Positions 1-8,723 of a stretch of DNA of 64,000 nucleotides are shown in pieces (position 1 is the stretch's first letter; each line of letters opens with the position of its first letter). Source of the DNA: Cellulosimicrobium arenosum (lineage in GTDB: Bacteria; Actinomycetota; Actinomycetes; Actinomycetales; Cellulomonadaceae). The notes under the pieces are model-generated. The model was not told where the DNA came from, searched no databases, and worked only from the letters and a program-made list of their open reading frames with translations. The DNA lies in the NCBI RefSeq assembly GCF_014837295.1, contig NZ_JACYHB010000001.1, positions 434,001 to 498,000 on the forward strand, written 5' to 3'. A program made the position numbers and the translations under genes.

Positions 1-401
1 ACCCGCTCGCGGACGCGCTGGACGACTACCTGGACCACCTGCGCCCCGTCCTGGCCGCCCGGCGGCCGGGCGATCGCGAGGCGCGCCGGGCCCTGCTGCT
101 GTCCTGGCGCGGCCGGCGCATCGACGCCCAGGCCGTGCGCGCGCTGCTGCGCCGCGCGCTCGAGCGCGTACCCGACCCCTACCGGCGCGACGCGACGCCC
201 CACGCCCTGCGGCACACCACGGCGACCCTGCTCGCCGCCGCCGGGTGGGACGTCAAGGTCGTCGCCGAGCTCCTGGGGCACGCGTCCATCGCCACCACCG
301 GGGTGTACCTGGACCGGATCGAGGGAGAGCTGGCAGCGGCGATCCGCGCCCACCCGCTCGCCGGGGCCATGGGCAACGGGACCGTACCCGGCGGGCGCTG
401 A
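1..401 (+). CDS. Tyrosine recombinase/integrase, C-terminal part (cut by window edge)
   Basis: The frame is open from the left edge, so the start lies outside the window; about 132 residues are visible. They form the C-terminal catalytic half of a tyrosine recombinase. The H-x-x-R box (HALRHT) begins near base 201, the LGHAS box follows near 274, and the nucleophilic tyrosine of GVYL is encoded at 306-308. The reaction is site-specific strand exchange through a 3'-phosphotyrosine intermediate. The family includes XerC/XerD, phage and conjugative-element integrases. The visible part cannot tell a chromosome-dimer resolvase from an element integrase. No attachment-site duplication, tRNA or cargo genes are visible beside it. 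Stop TGA is at 399-401. Confidence 0.85.
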   Translation, partial: PLADALDDYLDHLRPVLAARRPGDREARRALLLSWRGRRIDAQAVRALLRRALERVPDPYRRDATPHALRHTTATLLAAAGWDVKVVAELLGHASIATTGVYLDRIEGELAAAIRAHPLAGAMGNGTVPGGR

Positions 402-407
402 ACTGCG

Positions 408-413
408 TACCGT
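408..413 (+). promoter_or_regulatory. Putative -10 element (TACCGT) for the beta-propeller gene
   Basis: TACCGT fits the actinobacterial -10 pattern TAnnnT and ends 6 bases before ATG 420, so the mRNA would start at or next to the ATG (leaderless). No convincing -35 is visible and there is no ribosome binding site before the ATG. Confidence 0.4.
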
Positions 414-419
414 GGGCGT

Positions 420-1858
420 ATGGCGACGACGCCGCGAGCCGACGGGTCCCACCGGCTCGCGCTCGAGAGCGTGGAGAGCCGGTCCCGCAGGACGGGCACC
501 GGTCCCCTGCCCGCGGCACGCCGGCCGACGACACCGGGTCGTCGCCCCGTCGCCGCCCCGTCCGGCGGACCGCGGTCCTCACCGCGGCGGTGGCCACCGC
601 CGTCGTGGTGGCGTTCGTCGCGAGCAGCCTCGCCCAGTCGTGGTCGCGCGACCGGGCGCTCGCGGACTCGCACGGTGGTGTGACGTCGCTCGCGACCCCT
701 CCTCGGCCCGCGTGGGAGTCCGAGACGGACGAGGGGCGCGCCTGGGCACTCGGGGACACCCTCGTGACGGTGCAGGACGGGCGCCTGGTGGGCCTCGACG
801 TCGCGACCGGTCGACGGGGGTGGGAGGTCGGGATGTCCGGGGGCGGACCCCGGTGCGGCCCCGCACCGGAGGACGTCGGATCCTCGCCCGCAGAGCTGGT
901 GTGCCTGGTCGGCGACCGGATGTCGCCACGGGCCTGGGTCGTGACCGCCGACGGGCAGGTGACGTCGAGCGTGCCGCTCGGTGACGTCGGGGGCGACGCC
1001 GTGCCCGGACCGGGCGCCAGCGTCCTGCGCTGGGACCGCACCGGCGGCACCGCGACCGTCATGCTGCAGGACGCGAAGGACGCCGGTGTCCGCTGGGTCC
1101 GGACCGTGGCGCCCGACGACGTCGCCCGCGTCGACCTGTGCCGTCCGCAGGTCGCGGGGACGGCGGCGGCCGACGTCGAGCAGGGTCTTCTCGTGGTGCG
1201 CGGGTGCCGTATCAGCGCCTACTTCGACGTGGACGGCACGCGGGTGGACGACACCGCCGCGCCCGCGACCCTGCAGGTGGTGCCGACCGCGGCCGGGACG
1301 TACCTGCGCACGACGGCGGCGTCGGCGACCGGTGCGGTCGAGAGCACGCAGGTCGTGCGCAACGACGGAGCGACCGAGCGGATCGTGCCCGGCCGCCCGC
1401 TCGTGCCGCTCGCGACCGACGGTACCGCGGACCCGACGCGGCTGCTGTCCGTGCCGGGAGGTGTGCAGGCGCTCGACACGCGCGGCAACGAGCGGTGGAC
1501 GGCGAGCGGCGACGTGGTCCAGGTGGCCGTCGTCGCGGACGGCGTCGCGGTGCTGGACCTGGGCTGGGTGGTCCGCGGTGTCGACCTCGCCACGGGCGCG
1601 ACCGCGTGGACGTGGGAGCGGGACGACCTCGGCGTCGCCGACTCGGTCGTCGCCGCGTTCACGGACCGTCATGTCGCGGCCCTCGTCGTCGCCGCCGGGG
1701 ACATGACCCGGTCCGCCAGGATCGTCGCGCTCGACCTGGCCGACGGCTCCGTGCTGTGGGACCAGCAGGTCGACGGCGACACGGGCGGGTTCGGCACCGT
1801 GGACGGCCACCTCGTGCACGCGGACCCCGCCACGGGTCGCCTCGTCGTCTACCGGTGA
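420..1858 (+). CDS. Membrane-anchored PQQ-like beta-propeller protein, apparent frameshift near the N-terminus
   Basis: From about base 500 to TGA 1856-1858 one frame encodes a short basic segment, a hydrophobic helix (about 575-625) and then an extracytoplasmic domain. That domain has repeated short strands around phrases such as GLDVATG, ALDTRGNERW, GVDLATGATAW and ALDLADGSVLW, which are typical of PQQ-binding-like beta-propeller blades. This frame has no ATG, GTG or TTG between the integrase stop and GTG 590, which would cut into the membrane anchor. The frame starting at ATG 420 has strong G/C third positions up to about 495 and then loses them, while the propeller frame gains them. I infer ATG 420 is the true start and one base is missing around 490-515, by mutation or sequencing error. 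Function is unknown; such proteins often assemble or sense at the envelope. Confidence 0.7.
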
Positions 1859-1962
1859 CGTGGTGTCTGCGGGTGTGAAGCCGTGTCCGGATGCGAGCGG
1901 ACGCGGTGCGCGTGAGCCTGGCCTCGACGCACCGCACCAGGTGGACGACGAAGGAGGCAGCC

Positions 1963-2232
1963 GTGCCCGAACGTGATCCAGGTCCGAGCGTGAAGGACCC
2001 TGAGCTGTACGAGTCCTTGCGCGACGAAGGCAGCTCGAAGGAGAAGGCCGCGCGCATCGCGAACGCAGCCGCCGGGTCGTCCCGCCGCTCGGTGGGCCGC
2101 AAGGGTGGCCGGTCCGGCGACTACGACGACTGGACCGTCGCCGAGCTGCGCGAGCGCGCCGCCGAGATCGGGATCGAGGGTCGGTCCTCGATGCGCAAGG
2201 CAGAGCTGATCCGGGCGCTGCGCTCGCACTGA
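1963..2232 (+). CDS. Small Rho-N/SAP-like domain protein (89 aa)
   Basis: I chose GTG 1963 because AAGGAGG at 1951-1957 sits five bases before it; starts further upstream have no such signal. The N-terminal half (KDPELYESLRDEGSSKEKAA) is a charged helix seen in small actinobacterial proteins of the DUF7218 type. The C-terminal half contains the pattern W-T-V-A-E-L-R-E-R-A followed by a second short helix (MRKAELIRALR). This is the helix-extension-helix fold of Rho termination factor N-terminal and SAP domains, which bind nucleic acid. Between them lies a basic linker rich in R, K, S and G. A nucleic-acid-binding role is inference. It stands alone, with no operon partner. Confidence 0.8.
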   Translation: MPERDPGPSVKDPELYESLRDEGSSKEKAARIANAAAGSSRRSVGRKGGRSGDYDDWTVAELRERAAEIGIEGRSSMRKAELIRALRSH

Positions 2233-2290
2233 CGATTCTTCACCCCGGTGGGCCGGCGGGTGCACGTCGTGCGCCGACCGCGTCGACCGC

Positions 2291-2296
2291 TACGGT
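2291..2296 (+). promoter_or_regulatory. Putative -10 element (TACGGT) for the PLD-family gene
   Basis: TACGGT matches TAnnnT and ends 7 bases before GTG 2304. This supports GTG 2304 over GTG 2295, which lies inside the -10 element itself, and suggests a leaderless mRNA. Confidence 0.45.
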
Positions 2297-2303
2297 GAGG
2301 GGC

Positions 2304-3557
2304 GTGCACCTGTTCTCCGACGCCACGTGGCGCAATGCCCGGCGCATCGCCTCGCGCGCCCTGGTCGTGACCGTCGCCGCCCCGCTCGCGGTCGCCGCCG
2401 TGCTCGTCGCCGCCGACACGCTGCGCAAGCGCCGCAACACGGCAGAGCCGACGTTCCCGCACGGCCCGCCGGTGTCTGCGGAGCTCGTACGGACCACCAC
2501 GACGCTGTACACCTACGGCGAAGACCTGTATCGCGACATGCTGGCCGCGATCCAGGGCGCCGAGCAGTGCATACTCCTCGAGACCTACATCTGGAAGAGC
2601 GACGAGGTCGGCAACCAGTTCAAGGACGCGCTCGTGGCGGCGAGCGAGCGCGGCGTGCAGGTCTTCGTCATCTACGACGGTTTCGCCAACCTCGTGGTCC
2701 CGCGCACCTTCTTCGACCTGCCCGAGCCGATCCAGGTCATCAGGTACCCGGTCTTCCGGCCCGGGATCCTCATGCTCAACGTCCGCAAGTCCGGTCGCGA
2801 CCACCGCAAGATCCTCGTGGTGGACGACGAGATCGGCTTCGTCGGCGGTTACAACATCGCGACCCTCTACGCCACGCAGTGGCGAGACACGCACGTGCGG
2901 CTCGAGGGGCCGAGCACGTGGGAGCTGCGCAACGCGTTCGTCGACTTCTGGAACAACAACCGTGCCCCCGACCAGCCGCTGCTGCAGGATCCCGGGTCGG
3001 TGCACTGGGAGCCGCGACTGCGGGCCGCCCGCAACGCACCCGCACACCTCGTGTTCCCCATCCGCGGGATGTACCTCGACGCGATCGACCGGGCCAGCTC
3101 GCACATCTACATCACCCAGGCCTACTTCATCCCCGACCGCGAGATCCTTGCTGCGCTCCTCATGGCCGCCGCGCGTGGCGTCGACGTGCGGGTCCTCGTC
3201 CCGGAGCGCTCCAACCACGTCCTGGCGGACTGGCTCGCCCGTGGCCTGTACACGGCCCTGCTCAGGGGCGGGGTACGCATCCACCTCTACCAGAACGCCA
3301 TGGTGCACGCGAAGACCGCCACGATCGACGGTCGCTGGACCACGATCGGCACCGCGAACATCGACCGGCTCTCGTTGACGGGCAACTACGAGGTCAACCT
3401 GGAGATCACCGACGACACCGTCGCCCAGCAGATGCAGGACGTGTACGACGTCGACCTGTCGAACTCGCGCGAGCTCACGCTCGAGGAGTGGAGCGGCCGG
3501 TCGGTCGTGGCGAAGCTCAGCGAGATCACCCTGAGGCCGCTGCGCCCGCTGCTCTGA
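2304..3557 (+). CDS. PLD-superfamily cardiolipin synthase-like protein
   Basis: 417 residues from GTG 2304 (GTG 2295 is an in-frame alternative). A hydrophobic helix at about residues 20-38 anchors it in the membrane. Two HKD motifs define the phospholipase D superfamily: HRKILVVDDEIGFVGG near residue 167 and HAKTATIDGRWTTIGTAN near residue 335, each with H-x-K-x4-D and a following G-x-x-N. Both are intact, so the pseudo-dimeric active site should work. Bacterial proteins with this arrangement (one membrane segment plus two HKD motifs) condense phosphatidylglycerol molecules into cardiolipin or exchange related head groups. The exact substrate cannot be read from sequence. It is monocistronic and convergent with the MBL-fold gene. 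Confidence 0.87.
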   Translation: MHLFSDATWRNARRIASRALVVTVAAPLAVAAVLVAADTLRKRRNTAEPTFPHGPPVSAELVRTTTTLYTYGEDLYRDMLAAIQGAEQCILLETYIWKSDEVGNQFKDALVAASERGVQVFVIYDGFANLVVPRTFFDLPEPIQVIRYPVFRPGILMLNVRKSGRDHRKILVVDDEIGFVGGYNIATLYATQWRDTHVRLEGPSTWELRNAFVDFWNNNRAPDQPLLQDPGSVHWEPRLRAARNAPAHLVFPIRGMYLDAIDRASSHIYITQAYFIPDREILAALLMAAARGVDVRVLVPERSNHVLADWLARGLYTALLRGGVRIHLYQNAMVHAKTATIDGRWTTIGTANIDRLSLTGNYEVNLEITDDTVAQQMQDVYDVDLSNSRELTLEEWSGRSVVAKLSEITLRPLRPLL

Positions 3558-3611
3558 CCGACGCGACCTGACGGACGGTCTCGGCGCGGTTCCTCGACCG
3601 CTGCCGGGACC

Positions 3612-4430
3612 TCACTCGCGCGCGGCGTCCGCGGCCTCCTCCTCGGGACGCGGCGGCACGGTCTCGTCCTCCTCGAGGAGCGCCACCTCCGCGTACTCGG
3701 GGTGGTCGCGCAGCACGTCGTGGGCAGCCGCAGCCGTGCTCGCACGCCCGATCTCGACGAACTCCCCCACCGTGAGCCGCCGGTAGTCGTAGCTCCCGCC
3801 CGTGCGGGCCGCGCCCAGCAACCGGTCGACGGAACCCAGCCCGGCGTCGGACAGCAGCGCGTCGTGGATCGGGACCACGATCCACGGGTCGACCGCCCGC
3901 ACCGTGTCGATCGTCTCGGACATCTTGAGCCACGGGCCCGAGACCGGCGCGAGCAGCACGTCGAGCCTGTGCTCACGCCCGGTCGTCGCGCCGGGCAGGT
4001 CGAACGAGTCCCCCGGGTGGTAGACCGTGGCACCGTCCGCGCGGAGCAGGTAGGTCAGGTTCGCGATCCGCGGGACGTCGCGATGGATCACGGCATGCTG
4101 CCCGCCACCCACCGTGACGGCGACCCCACCGATCTCGAGCCCGTCGCCCGGCGCGACGGCGTGCACGCGCGCCGCCGCGCCGTCGGGAAGCGTCCCCTGC
4201 AGCAGCCGGACCACCGCACCGGGCGCCCACACCTCGAGCTCGGGCGTGGTCGCCAGCGCGGCGCCGAGCGCCGCGGGGTCCACGTGGTCCGGGTGCTCGT
4301 GCGTGACCAGCACGGCACGGGCACCGCGCAGCGCCGTACCCGCGTCGGCGAACGCACCCGGGTCCACGACGACCGTCGTGCCCTCCTGCCGGATCGCCAC
4401 GCACGCGTGACCGTGGAAAGTGACTCGCAT
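3612..4430 (-). CDS. MBL-fold metal-dependent hydrolase (UlaG-like)
   Basis: 272 residues beginning MRVTFHGHACVAI. ATG 4430 follows GGGAGCAGG by a short gap. The N-terminus and the metal motif HEHPDHVDP near residue 44 identify the metallo-beta-lactamase fold, of the UlaG/YtkL-like subgroup. A conserved H-x2-I-H (HAVIH) near residue 115 and HPGD near residue 139 supply further metal ligands, and a late V-P-I-H-D (residues about 185-190) completes the set. The family includes lactonases and phosphodiesterases, and the substrate here is unknown. The last 35 residues are acidic and low in structure. The gene starts 23 bases after the pyruvate carboxylase stop and may share its transcript. Confidence 0.85.
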   Translation of the reverse strand: MRVTFHGHACVAIRQEGTTVVVDPGAFADAGTALRGARAVLVTHEHPDHVDPAALGAALATTPELEVWAPGAVVRLLQGTLPDGAAARVHAVAPGDGLEIGGVAVTVGGGQHAVIHRDVPRIANLTYLLRADGATVYHPGDSFDLPGATTGREHRLDVLLAPVSGPWLKMSETIDTVRAVDPWIVVPIHDALLSDAGLGSVDRLLGAARTGGSYDYRRLTVGEFVEIGRASTAAAAHDVLRDHPEYAEVALLEEDETVPPRPEEEAADAARE

Positions 4431-4453
4431 ACCTGCTCCCTCGTCCGAACCTG

Positions 4454-7400
4454 CTACCCGACCACGACGACCAGGTCCCCGCCCTCGAGCTGCTGGACCG
4501 CGCCGATCGCGACCCGCTGCACGGTGCCGGCGACCGGGGTGGTGATCGCGGCCTCCATCTTCATCGCCTCGACGGTCGCGACCGTCTGCCCGACCGCGAC
4601 GGCGTCGCCGACCGCGACCACCGGCGTCACGGCCCCCGCGAAGGGTGCCGCCACCTGCCCCGGCTGCGTCGGGTCCGCCTTCTCCACCGTCCCCGCGGCC
4701 ACGTCCACGCCGCGGTCGCGCACCTGGATGGGGCGCAGCTGACCGTTGAGGGTGAACATCACGGTGCGCATGCCCTGCGCGTCCGGCGTACCGATCGCCT
4801 CCAGACCGACCAGGAGGCGCACGCCCCGTTCGAGGCGCACGGAGATCTCGTCACCGGGCTCCATCCCGTACAGGTAGGTGGGGGTCTCCAGCAGGGACAC
4901 GTCGCCGAAGGTCTCCCGCACCTGCTCGAACTCCTTCGTCGGGCCCGCGAAGAGCAACCGGTTCAGGCGGCGGCGTCGCACCGAGCCCGCCTCGACGAGA
5001 TCGGCCTCGTCCTCCGGCGACAGCGGCGTCGGTCCGGCGGGTCTCGCCCGACCCTCCAGCGCGCGGGAGCGGAACGGCTCGGGCCACCCACCGGGCGGGT
5101 CGCCCAGCTCACCGCCGAGGAACCCGACCACGGAGTCCGGCACGTCGAACGCCTGCGGGTCGCTCGCGAACTCGCCCGGGTCCGCACCGGCGGCGACCAG
5201 GTGGAGCGCGAGGTCGCCGACGACCTTCGACGACGGCGTCACCTTCACCAGGCGCCCCAGGATGCGGTCCGCCGCCGCGTACATCGCCTCGATCTGCTCG
5301 AACTTGTCCCCCAGCCCCAACGCGATCGCCTGCTGCCGCAGGTTCGACAGCTGGCCACCGGGGATCTCGTGCTCGTAGACCCGACCGGTGGGCCCCGGCA
5401 GACCGGACTCGAACGGACCGTACGTACGCCGCACCGCCTCCCAGTACGGCTCCAGGTCCGCGACCGCCTGCAGCGACAGCCCGGTGTCGCGCTCCGTGTG
5501 CTCGAGCGCCGCGACGAGCGCGGACAGCGACGGCTGGCTCGTGGTCCCGGCCATCGCGGCGCTCGCGGCGTCCACGGCGTCGACCCCGGCGGCCGCGGCG
5601 GCGAGCAGCGTGGCGGTCTGCCCGCCCGCGGTGTCGTGGGTGTGCAGGTGCACGGGCAGGTCGAACCGCTGGCGCAGCGCGCTCACGAGCCGGGTCGCGG
5701 CTGCCGGGCGCAGGAGCCCGGCCATGTCCTTGATCGCGAGCACGTGCGCGCCGGCGCCGACGATGCGGTCGGCGAGGTGCAGGTAGTAGTCCAGGGTGTA
5801 CAGGTCCTCGGCCGGGTCGAGGAGGTTGCCCGTGTAGCAGAGCGCGACCTCGGCGACGCTCGTGCCCGTGGCCCGGACGGCGTCGATCGCGGGGCGCATC
5901 TGGTCGACGTCGTTCAGGGCGTCGAAGATGCGGAACACGTCGATGCCGGTGCGGGCGGCCTCCTCGACGAACGCGCTCGTGACACGCGTCGGGTACGGGG
6001 TGTACCCGACGGTGTTGCGGCCGCGCAGGAGCATCTGGATCGCGAGGTTGGGCATCGCGTCGCGCAGGGTCGCCAGCCGTTCCCAGGGGTCCTCGCCGAG
6101 GAACCGGAGCGCGACGTCGTACGTGGCACCGCCCCACGCCTCGACCGACCACAGGCCGGAGGTGGCGCGCGCCACGTACGGGGCCGCGGCGGCGAGGTCG
6201 TGGGTGCGCACGCGCGTGGCCAGCAGGGACTGGTGGGCGTCACGGAACGTCGTGTCGGTGACGCGCAGCCGATCCTCCGCACGCAGTGCACGTGCGAAGC
6301 CCTCCGGGCCGAGCTCGAGCAGCTCCTGGCGCGAGCCGGGCGGGGCGGGCACGGACAGGTCGAGCGCGGGCAGCTTGCCGGCGGGCGACACGGCGGCCGG
6401 TCGCGGGGGCGCACCGTGCGGGCGGTTGACCGTGACGTCGCCGACGAAGGCGAGCAGGCGGGTGCCGCGGTCGGCGCTCTCGCGAGCCTCGAGCAGCTCG
6501 GGGCGCTCGTCGATGAACGACGTCGCGACGTTCCCGTCGACGAACTCCGGGTCGGCGAGCACGGCCTGCAGGAACGCGATGTTGGTGCGCACGCCACGGA
6601 TGCGGAACTCGGCGAGTGCGCGACGGGCGCGGCGTACCGCCGTCGGGAAGTCGTGCCCGCGGCACGTCAGCTTGACGAGCATGGAGTCGAAGTGCCCGGA
6701 GACGACCGCACCCGCGGTGGCGGTGGCGCCGTCGAGCCGGACGCCGGCGCCCCCGGGCGAGCGGTAGGCGATGATGCGCCCGGTGTCGGGGCGGAAACCG
6801 TTCGCGGGGTCCTCCGTCGTGATGCGGGTCTGCAGCGCGGCGCCGTTGACGCGCACCGTCTCCTGGCGGATCCCGAGGTCGACGAGCGTCTCGCCGGACG
6901 CGATGCGCATCTGGGCGGACACGAGGTCGACGTCGGTGACTTCCTCGGTCACGGTGTGCTCGACCTGGATGCGGGGGTTCATCTCGATGAACACGTGCTT
7001 GCCGGCGCGTTCGCCGACGGTGTCGACGAGGAACTCGACGGTCCCGGCGTTCTGGTACCCGATGTGGCGGGCGAAGCGCACGGCGTCGGCGCACAGCGCG
7101 TCGCGGATCGCAGGGTCGAGGTTCGGGGCGGGGGCGATCTCGACGACCTTCTGGTGGCGGCGCTGCAGCGAGCAGTCGCGCTCGTACAGGTGCACGACGT
7201 CGCCGGTGCCGTCCGCGAGGATCTGCACCTCGATGTGGCGGGGACGCAGCACCGCGCGCTCGAGGAACACCGTGGGATCGCCGAACGCGCCGTCGGCCTC
7301 GCGCATCGCGGCGGCCAGGGCCTCGGGCAGCTCGTCGCGGGTGTCGACGCGGCGCATCCCCCGCCCACCGCCGCCGGCGACGGCCTTGACGAAGACCGGG

Positions 7401-7864
7401 AAGCCGACCTCGTCGGCGGCAGCGAGCAGGGTGTCGGCGTCGTCGGACGGTTCGCTCGAGTCCAGGACGGGGATGCCCGCCTCGCGTGCCGCTCGCAGGG
7501 CCCGTACCTTGTTGCCCGCCAGCTCGAGCACGTCGGCGGGCGGGCCGACGAAGGTCAGCCCGGCGTCCGTGCACGCCCGCGCGAGGTCGGGGTTCTCCGA
7601 GAGGAACCCGTATCCGGGGTAGACGGCGTCCGCGCCGGCGTCGCGGGCGACACGCACGATCTCGTCGATGTCGAGGTAGGCGCGGACGGGATGGCCGTCC
7701 TGCCCGATGAGGTAGGACTCGTCGGCCTTGAGCCGATGCTCGCTGTTGCGGTCCTCGCGGGGGAACACAGCGACCGTGCGGGCCCCGAGCTCGTAGGCTG
7801 CGCGGAACGCCCTGACGGCGATCTCCGCGCGGTTGGCGACCAGGACCTTCGAGAACACTGGCAC
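4454..7864 (-). CDS. pyc: Pyruvate carboxylase
   Basis: 1136 residues, the usual length of single-chain pyruvate carboxylases. It carboxylates pyruvate to oxaloacetate with ATP and bicarbonate, feeding the TCA cycle. In order: biotin carboxylase with ATP-grasp (residues 1-450; glycine-rich AGGGGRGMRR and the RRHQKVVEIAPA loop are visible), carboxyltransferase of the DRE-TIM family (about 530-800; DTTFRDAHQSLLATR at its start), the PYC/OADA tetramerisation region (about 830-1030), and a biotinyl domain ending the chain, with the biotin-accepting lysine 1102 in EAMKME. All key residues are present. Start is GTG 7864 preceded by GGATGGA. A tandem 13-bp repeat lies about 110 bases upstream. Confidence 0.97.
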   Translation of the reverse strand: MPVFSKVLVANRAEIAVRAFRAAYELGARTVAVFPREDRNSEHRLKADESYLIGQDGHPVRAYLDIDEIVRVARDAGADAVYPGYGFLSENPDLARACTDAGLTFVGPPADVLELAGNKVRALRAAREAGIPVLDSSEPSDDADTLLAAADEVGFPVFVKAVAGGGGRGMRRVDTRDELPEALAAAMREADGAFGDPTVFLERAVLRPRHIEVQILADGTGDVVHLYERDCSLQRRHQKVVEIAPAPNLDPAIRDALCADAVRFARHIGYQNAGTVEFLVDTVGERAGKHVFIEMNPRIQVEHTVTEEVTDVDLVSAQMRIASGETLVDLGIRQETVRVNGAALQTRITTEDPANGFRPDTGRIIAYRSPGGAGVRLDGATATAGAVVSGHFDSMLVKLTCRGHDFPTAVRRARRALAEFRIRGVRTNIAFLQAVLADPEFVDGNVATSFIDERPELLEARESADRGTRLLAFVGDVTVNRPHGAPPRPAAVSPAGKLPALDLSVPAPPGSRQELLELGPEGFARALRAEDRLRVTDTTFRDAHQSLLATRVRTHDLAAAAPYVARATSGLWSVEAWGGATYDVALRFLGEDPWERLATLRDAMPNLAIQMLLRGRNTVGYTPYPTRVTSAFVEEAARTGIDVFRIFDALNDVDQMRPAIDAVRATGTSVAEVALCYTGNLLDPAEDLYTLDYYLHLADRIVGAGAHVLAIKDMAGLLRPAAATRLVSALRQRFDLPVHLHTHDTAGGQTATLLAAAAAGVDAVDAASAAMAGTTSQPSLSALVAALEHTERDTGLSLQAVADLEPYWEAVRRTYGPFESGLPGPTGRVYEHEIPGGQLSNLRQQAIALGLGDKFEQIEAMYAAADRILGRLVKVTPSSKVVGDLALHLVAAGADPGEFASDPQAFDVPDSVVGFLGGELGDPPGGWPEPFRSRALEGRARPAGPTPLSPEDEADLVEAGSVRRRRLNRLLFAGPTKEFEQVRETFGDVSLLETPTYLYGMEPGDEISVRLERGVRLLVGLEAIGTPDAQGMRTVMFTLNGQLRPIQVRDRGVDVAAGTVEKADPTQPGQVAAPFAGAVTPVVAVGDAVAVGQTVATVEAMKMEAAITTPVAGTVQRVAIGAVQQLEGGDLVVVVG

Positions 7865-7970
7865 TCCATCCGTCGGATCGTGCGGCCGCCCGGCTGCGCG
7901 CTGCGGCGACGCTCAGATACCGCCCGATCCTCCCACGCTCGTGCTGCGCCCGATCACGTGGCTGCTGTGA

Positions 7971-7996
7971 CGTGCTGCACAGCCGTGCTGCACAGC
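7971..7996. repeat. Perfect tandem 13-bp repeat upstream of pyc
   Basis: The unit CGTGCTGCACAGC occurs twice without a gap, at 7971-7983 and 7984-7996, between the MerR stop and the pyc start. A preceding GCTGTG makes partial inverted repeats with CACAGC. It could be an operator for pyc; I see no known protein consensus. Confidence 0.6.
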
Positions 7997-8014
7997 GGTC
8001 CCGGCGCGGGCCGG

Positions 8015-8602
8015 TCAGCCGGCGGACCGTGCCTGACGTCGACGGGCCAGCTCGTCGGTCACGTCCGGGGTGGGGGCGCGGTCGTCGAGGGACTCGGTGG
8101 GGAGCTCGGCGAGCGTGCCCTCGACCTCGCGCCAGACCCTGCCGACGGCGATGCCGAACACTCCCTGGCCGCCCTGGACGAGGTCGACGACCTCGTCGGG
8201 CGACGTGCACTCGTACACGCTGGCGCCGTCGCTCATGAGCGTGATCTGGGCGAGGTCGTCGACGCCGCGCTCGCGCAGGTGCTCGACGGCGCTGCGGATC
8301 TGCTGGAGGGAGACCCCGGTGTCGAGGAGCCGCTTGACGACCTTGAGCACGAGGATGTCCCGGAAGCTGTACAACCGGTGCGTCCCCGACCCGGTCGCCG
8401 GCCGCACCGTGGGCTCGACCAGTCCGGTGCGCGCCCAGTAGTCGAGCTGGCGGTACGTGATCCCGGCGGCGCGGCACGCCGTCGGGCCCCGGTAGCCGGT
8501 GGTGGTGTCCTGCTCGGTGATGTCCTCCCCGAAGAGGAGACCCTGCGCGCCCTGCGGGATCGCCGCGCCCGCACCGACGCTCGCTCCACCGCTGCTGTTC
8601 AC
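8015..8602 (-). CDS. MerR-family regulator, second MerR of the garA cluster
   Basis: 195 residues from GTG 8602, chosen because AGGAGG lies five bases upstream and a good promoter (8631-8659) ends before it. Earlier in-frame starts fall upstream of that promoter. After a glycine/serine-rich N-terminus, residues about 37-105 form a winged-helix MerR DNA-binding domain (GYRGPTACRAAGITYRQLDY, then YSFRDILVLKVVKRLLD and the SLQQIRSAVEHLR helix). The C-terminal part lacks the cysteines of metal sensors. By position it corresponds to mycobacterial Rv1830 (ResR/McdR), linked to growth and division control. It has its own promoter although it follows the DUF151 gene by 120 bases. Confidence 0.9.
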   Translation of the reverse strand: MNSSGGASVGAGAAIPQGAQGLLFGEDITEQDTTTGYRGPTACRAAGITYRQLDYWARTGLVEPTVRPATGSGTHRLYSFRDILVLKVVKRLLDTGVSLQQIRSAVEHLRERGVDDLAQITLMSDGASVYECTSPDEVVDLVQGGQGVFGIAVGRVWREVEGTLAELPTESLDDRAPTPDVTDELARRRQARSAG

Positions 8603-8630
8603 TGTCGCCTCCTGGATGATGTCGTTCTCC

Positions 8631-8659
8631 ACGCTATGGGCGCCGCGGGGGGTCGTCAA
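8631..8659 (-). promoter_or_regulatory. Promoter of the second MerR gene (TTGACG-N17-TAGCGT)
   Basis: On the minus strand TTGACG at 8654-8659 is separated by exactly 17 bases from TAGCGT at 8631-8636. Both match actinobacterial housekeeping-sigma elements. The expected start is near 8624, giving a leader of about 20 bases that carries AGGAGG. Confidence 0.7.
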
Positions 8660-8723
8660 CGACTGAGGCCCCGACGCGCGGGGCGTGTCGCCTCCTCGGG
8701 CGGCGAGCTCTGCCGTCCGGTCG

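Noticed and set aside
1-401. Edge of an integrated mobile element
   Set aside because: Only the recombinase end is visible; no attachment repeats, tRNA, or phage/plasmid genes follow, and the next genes have ordinary composition.
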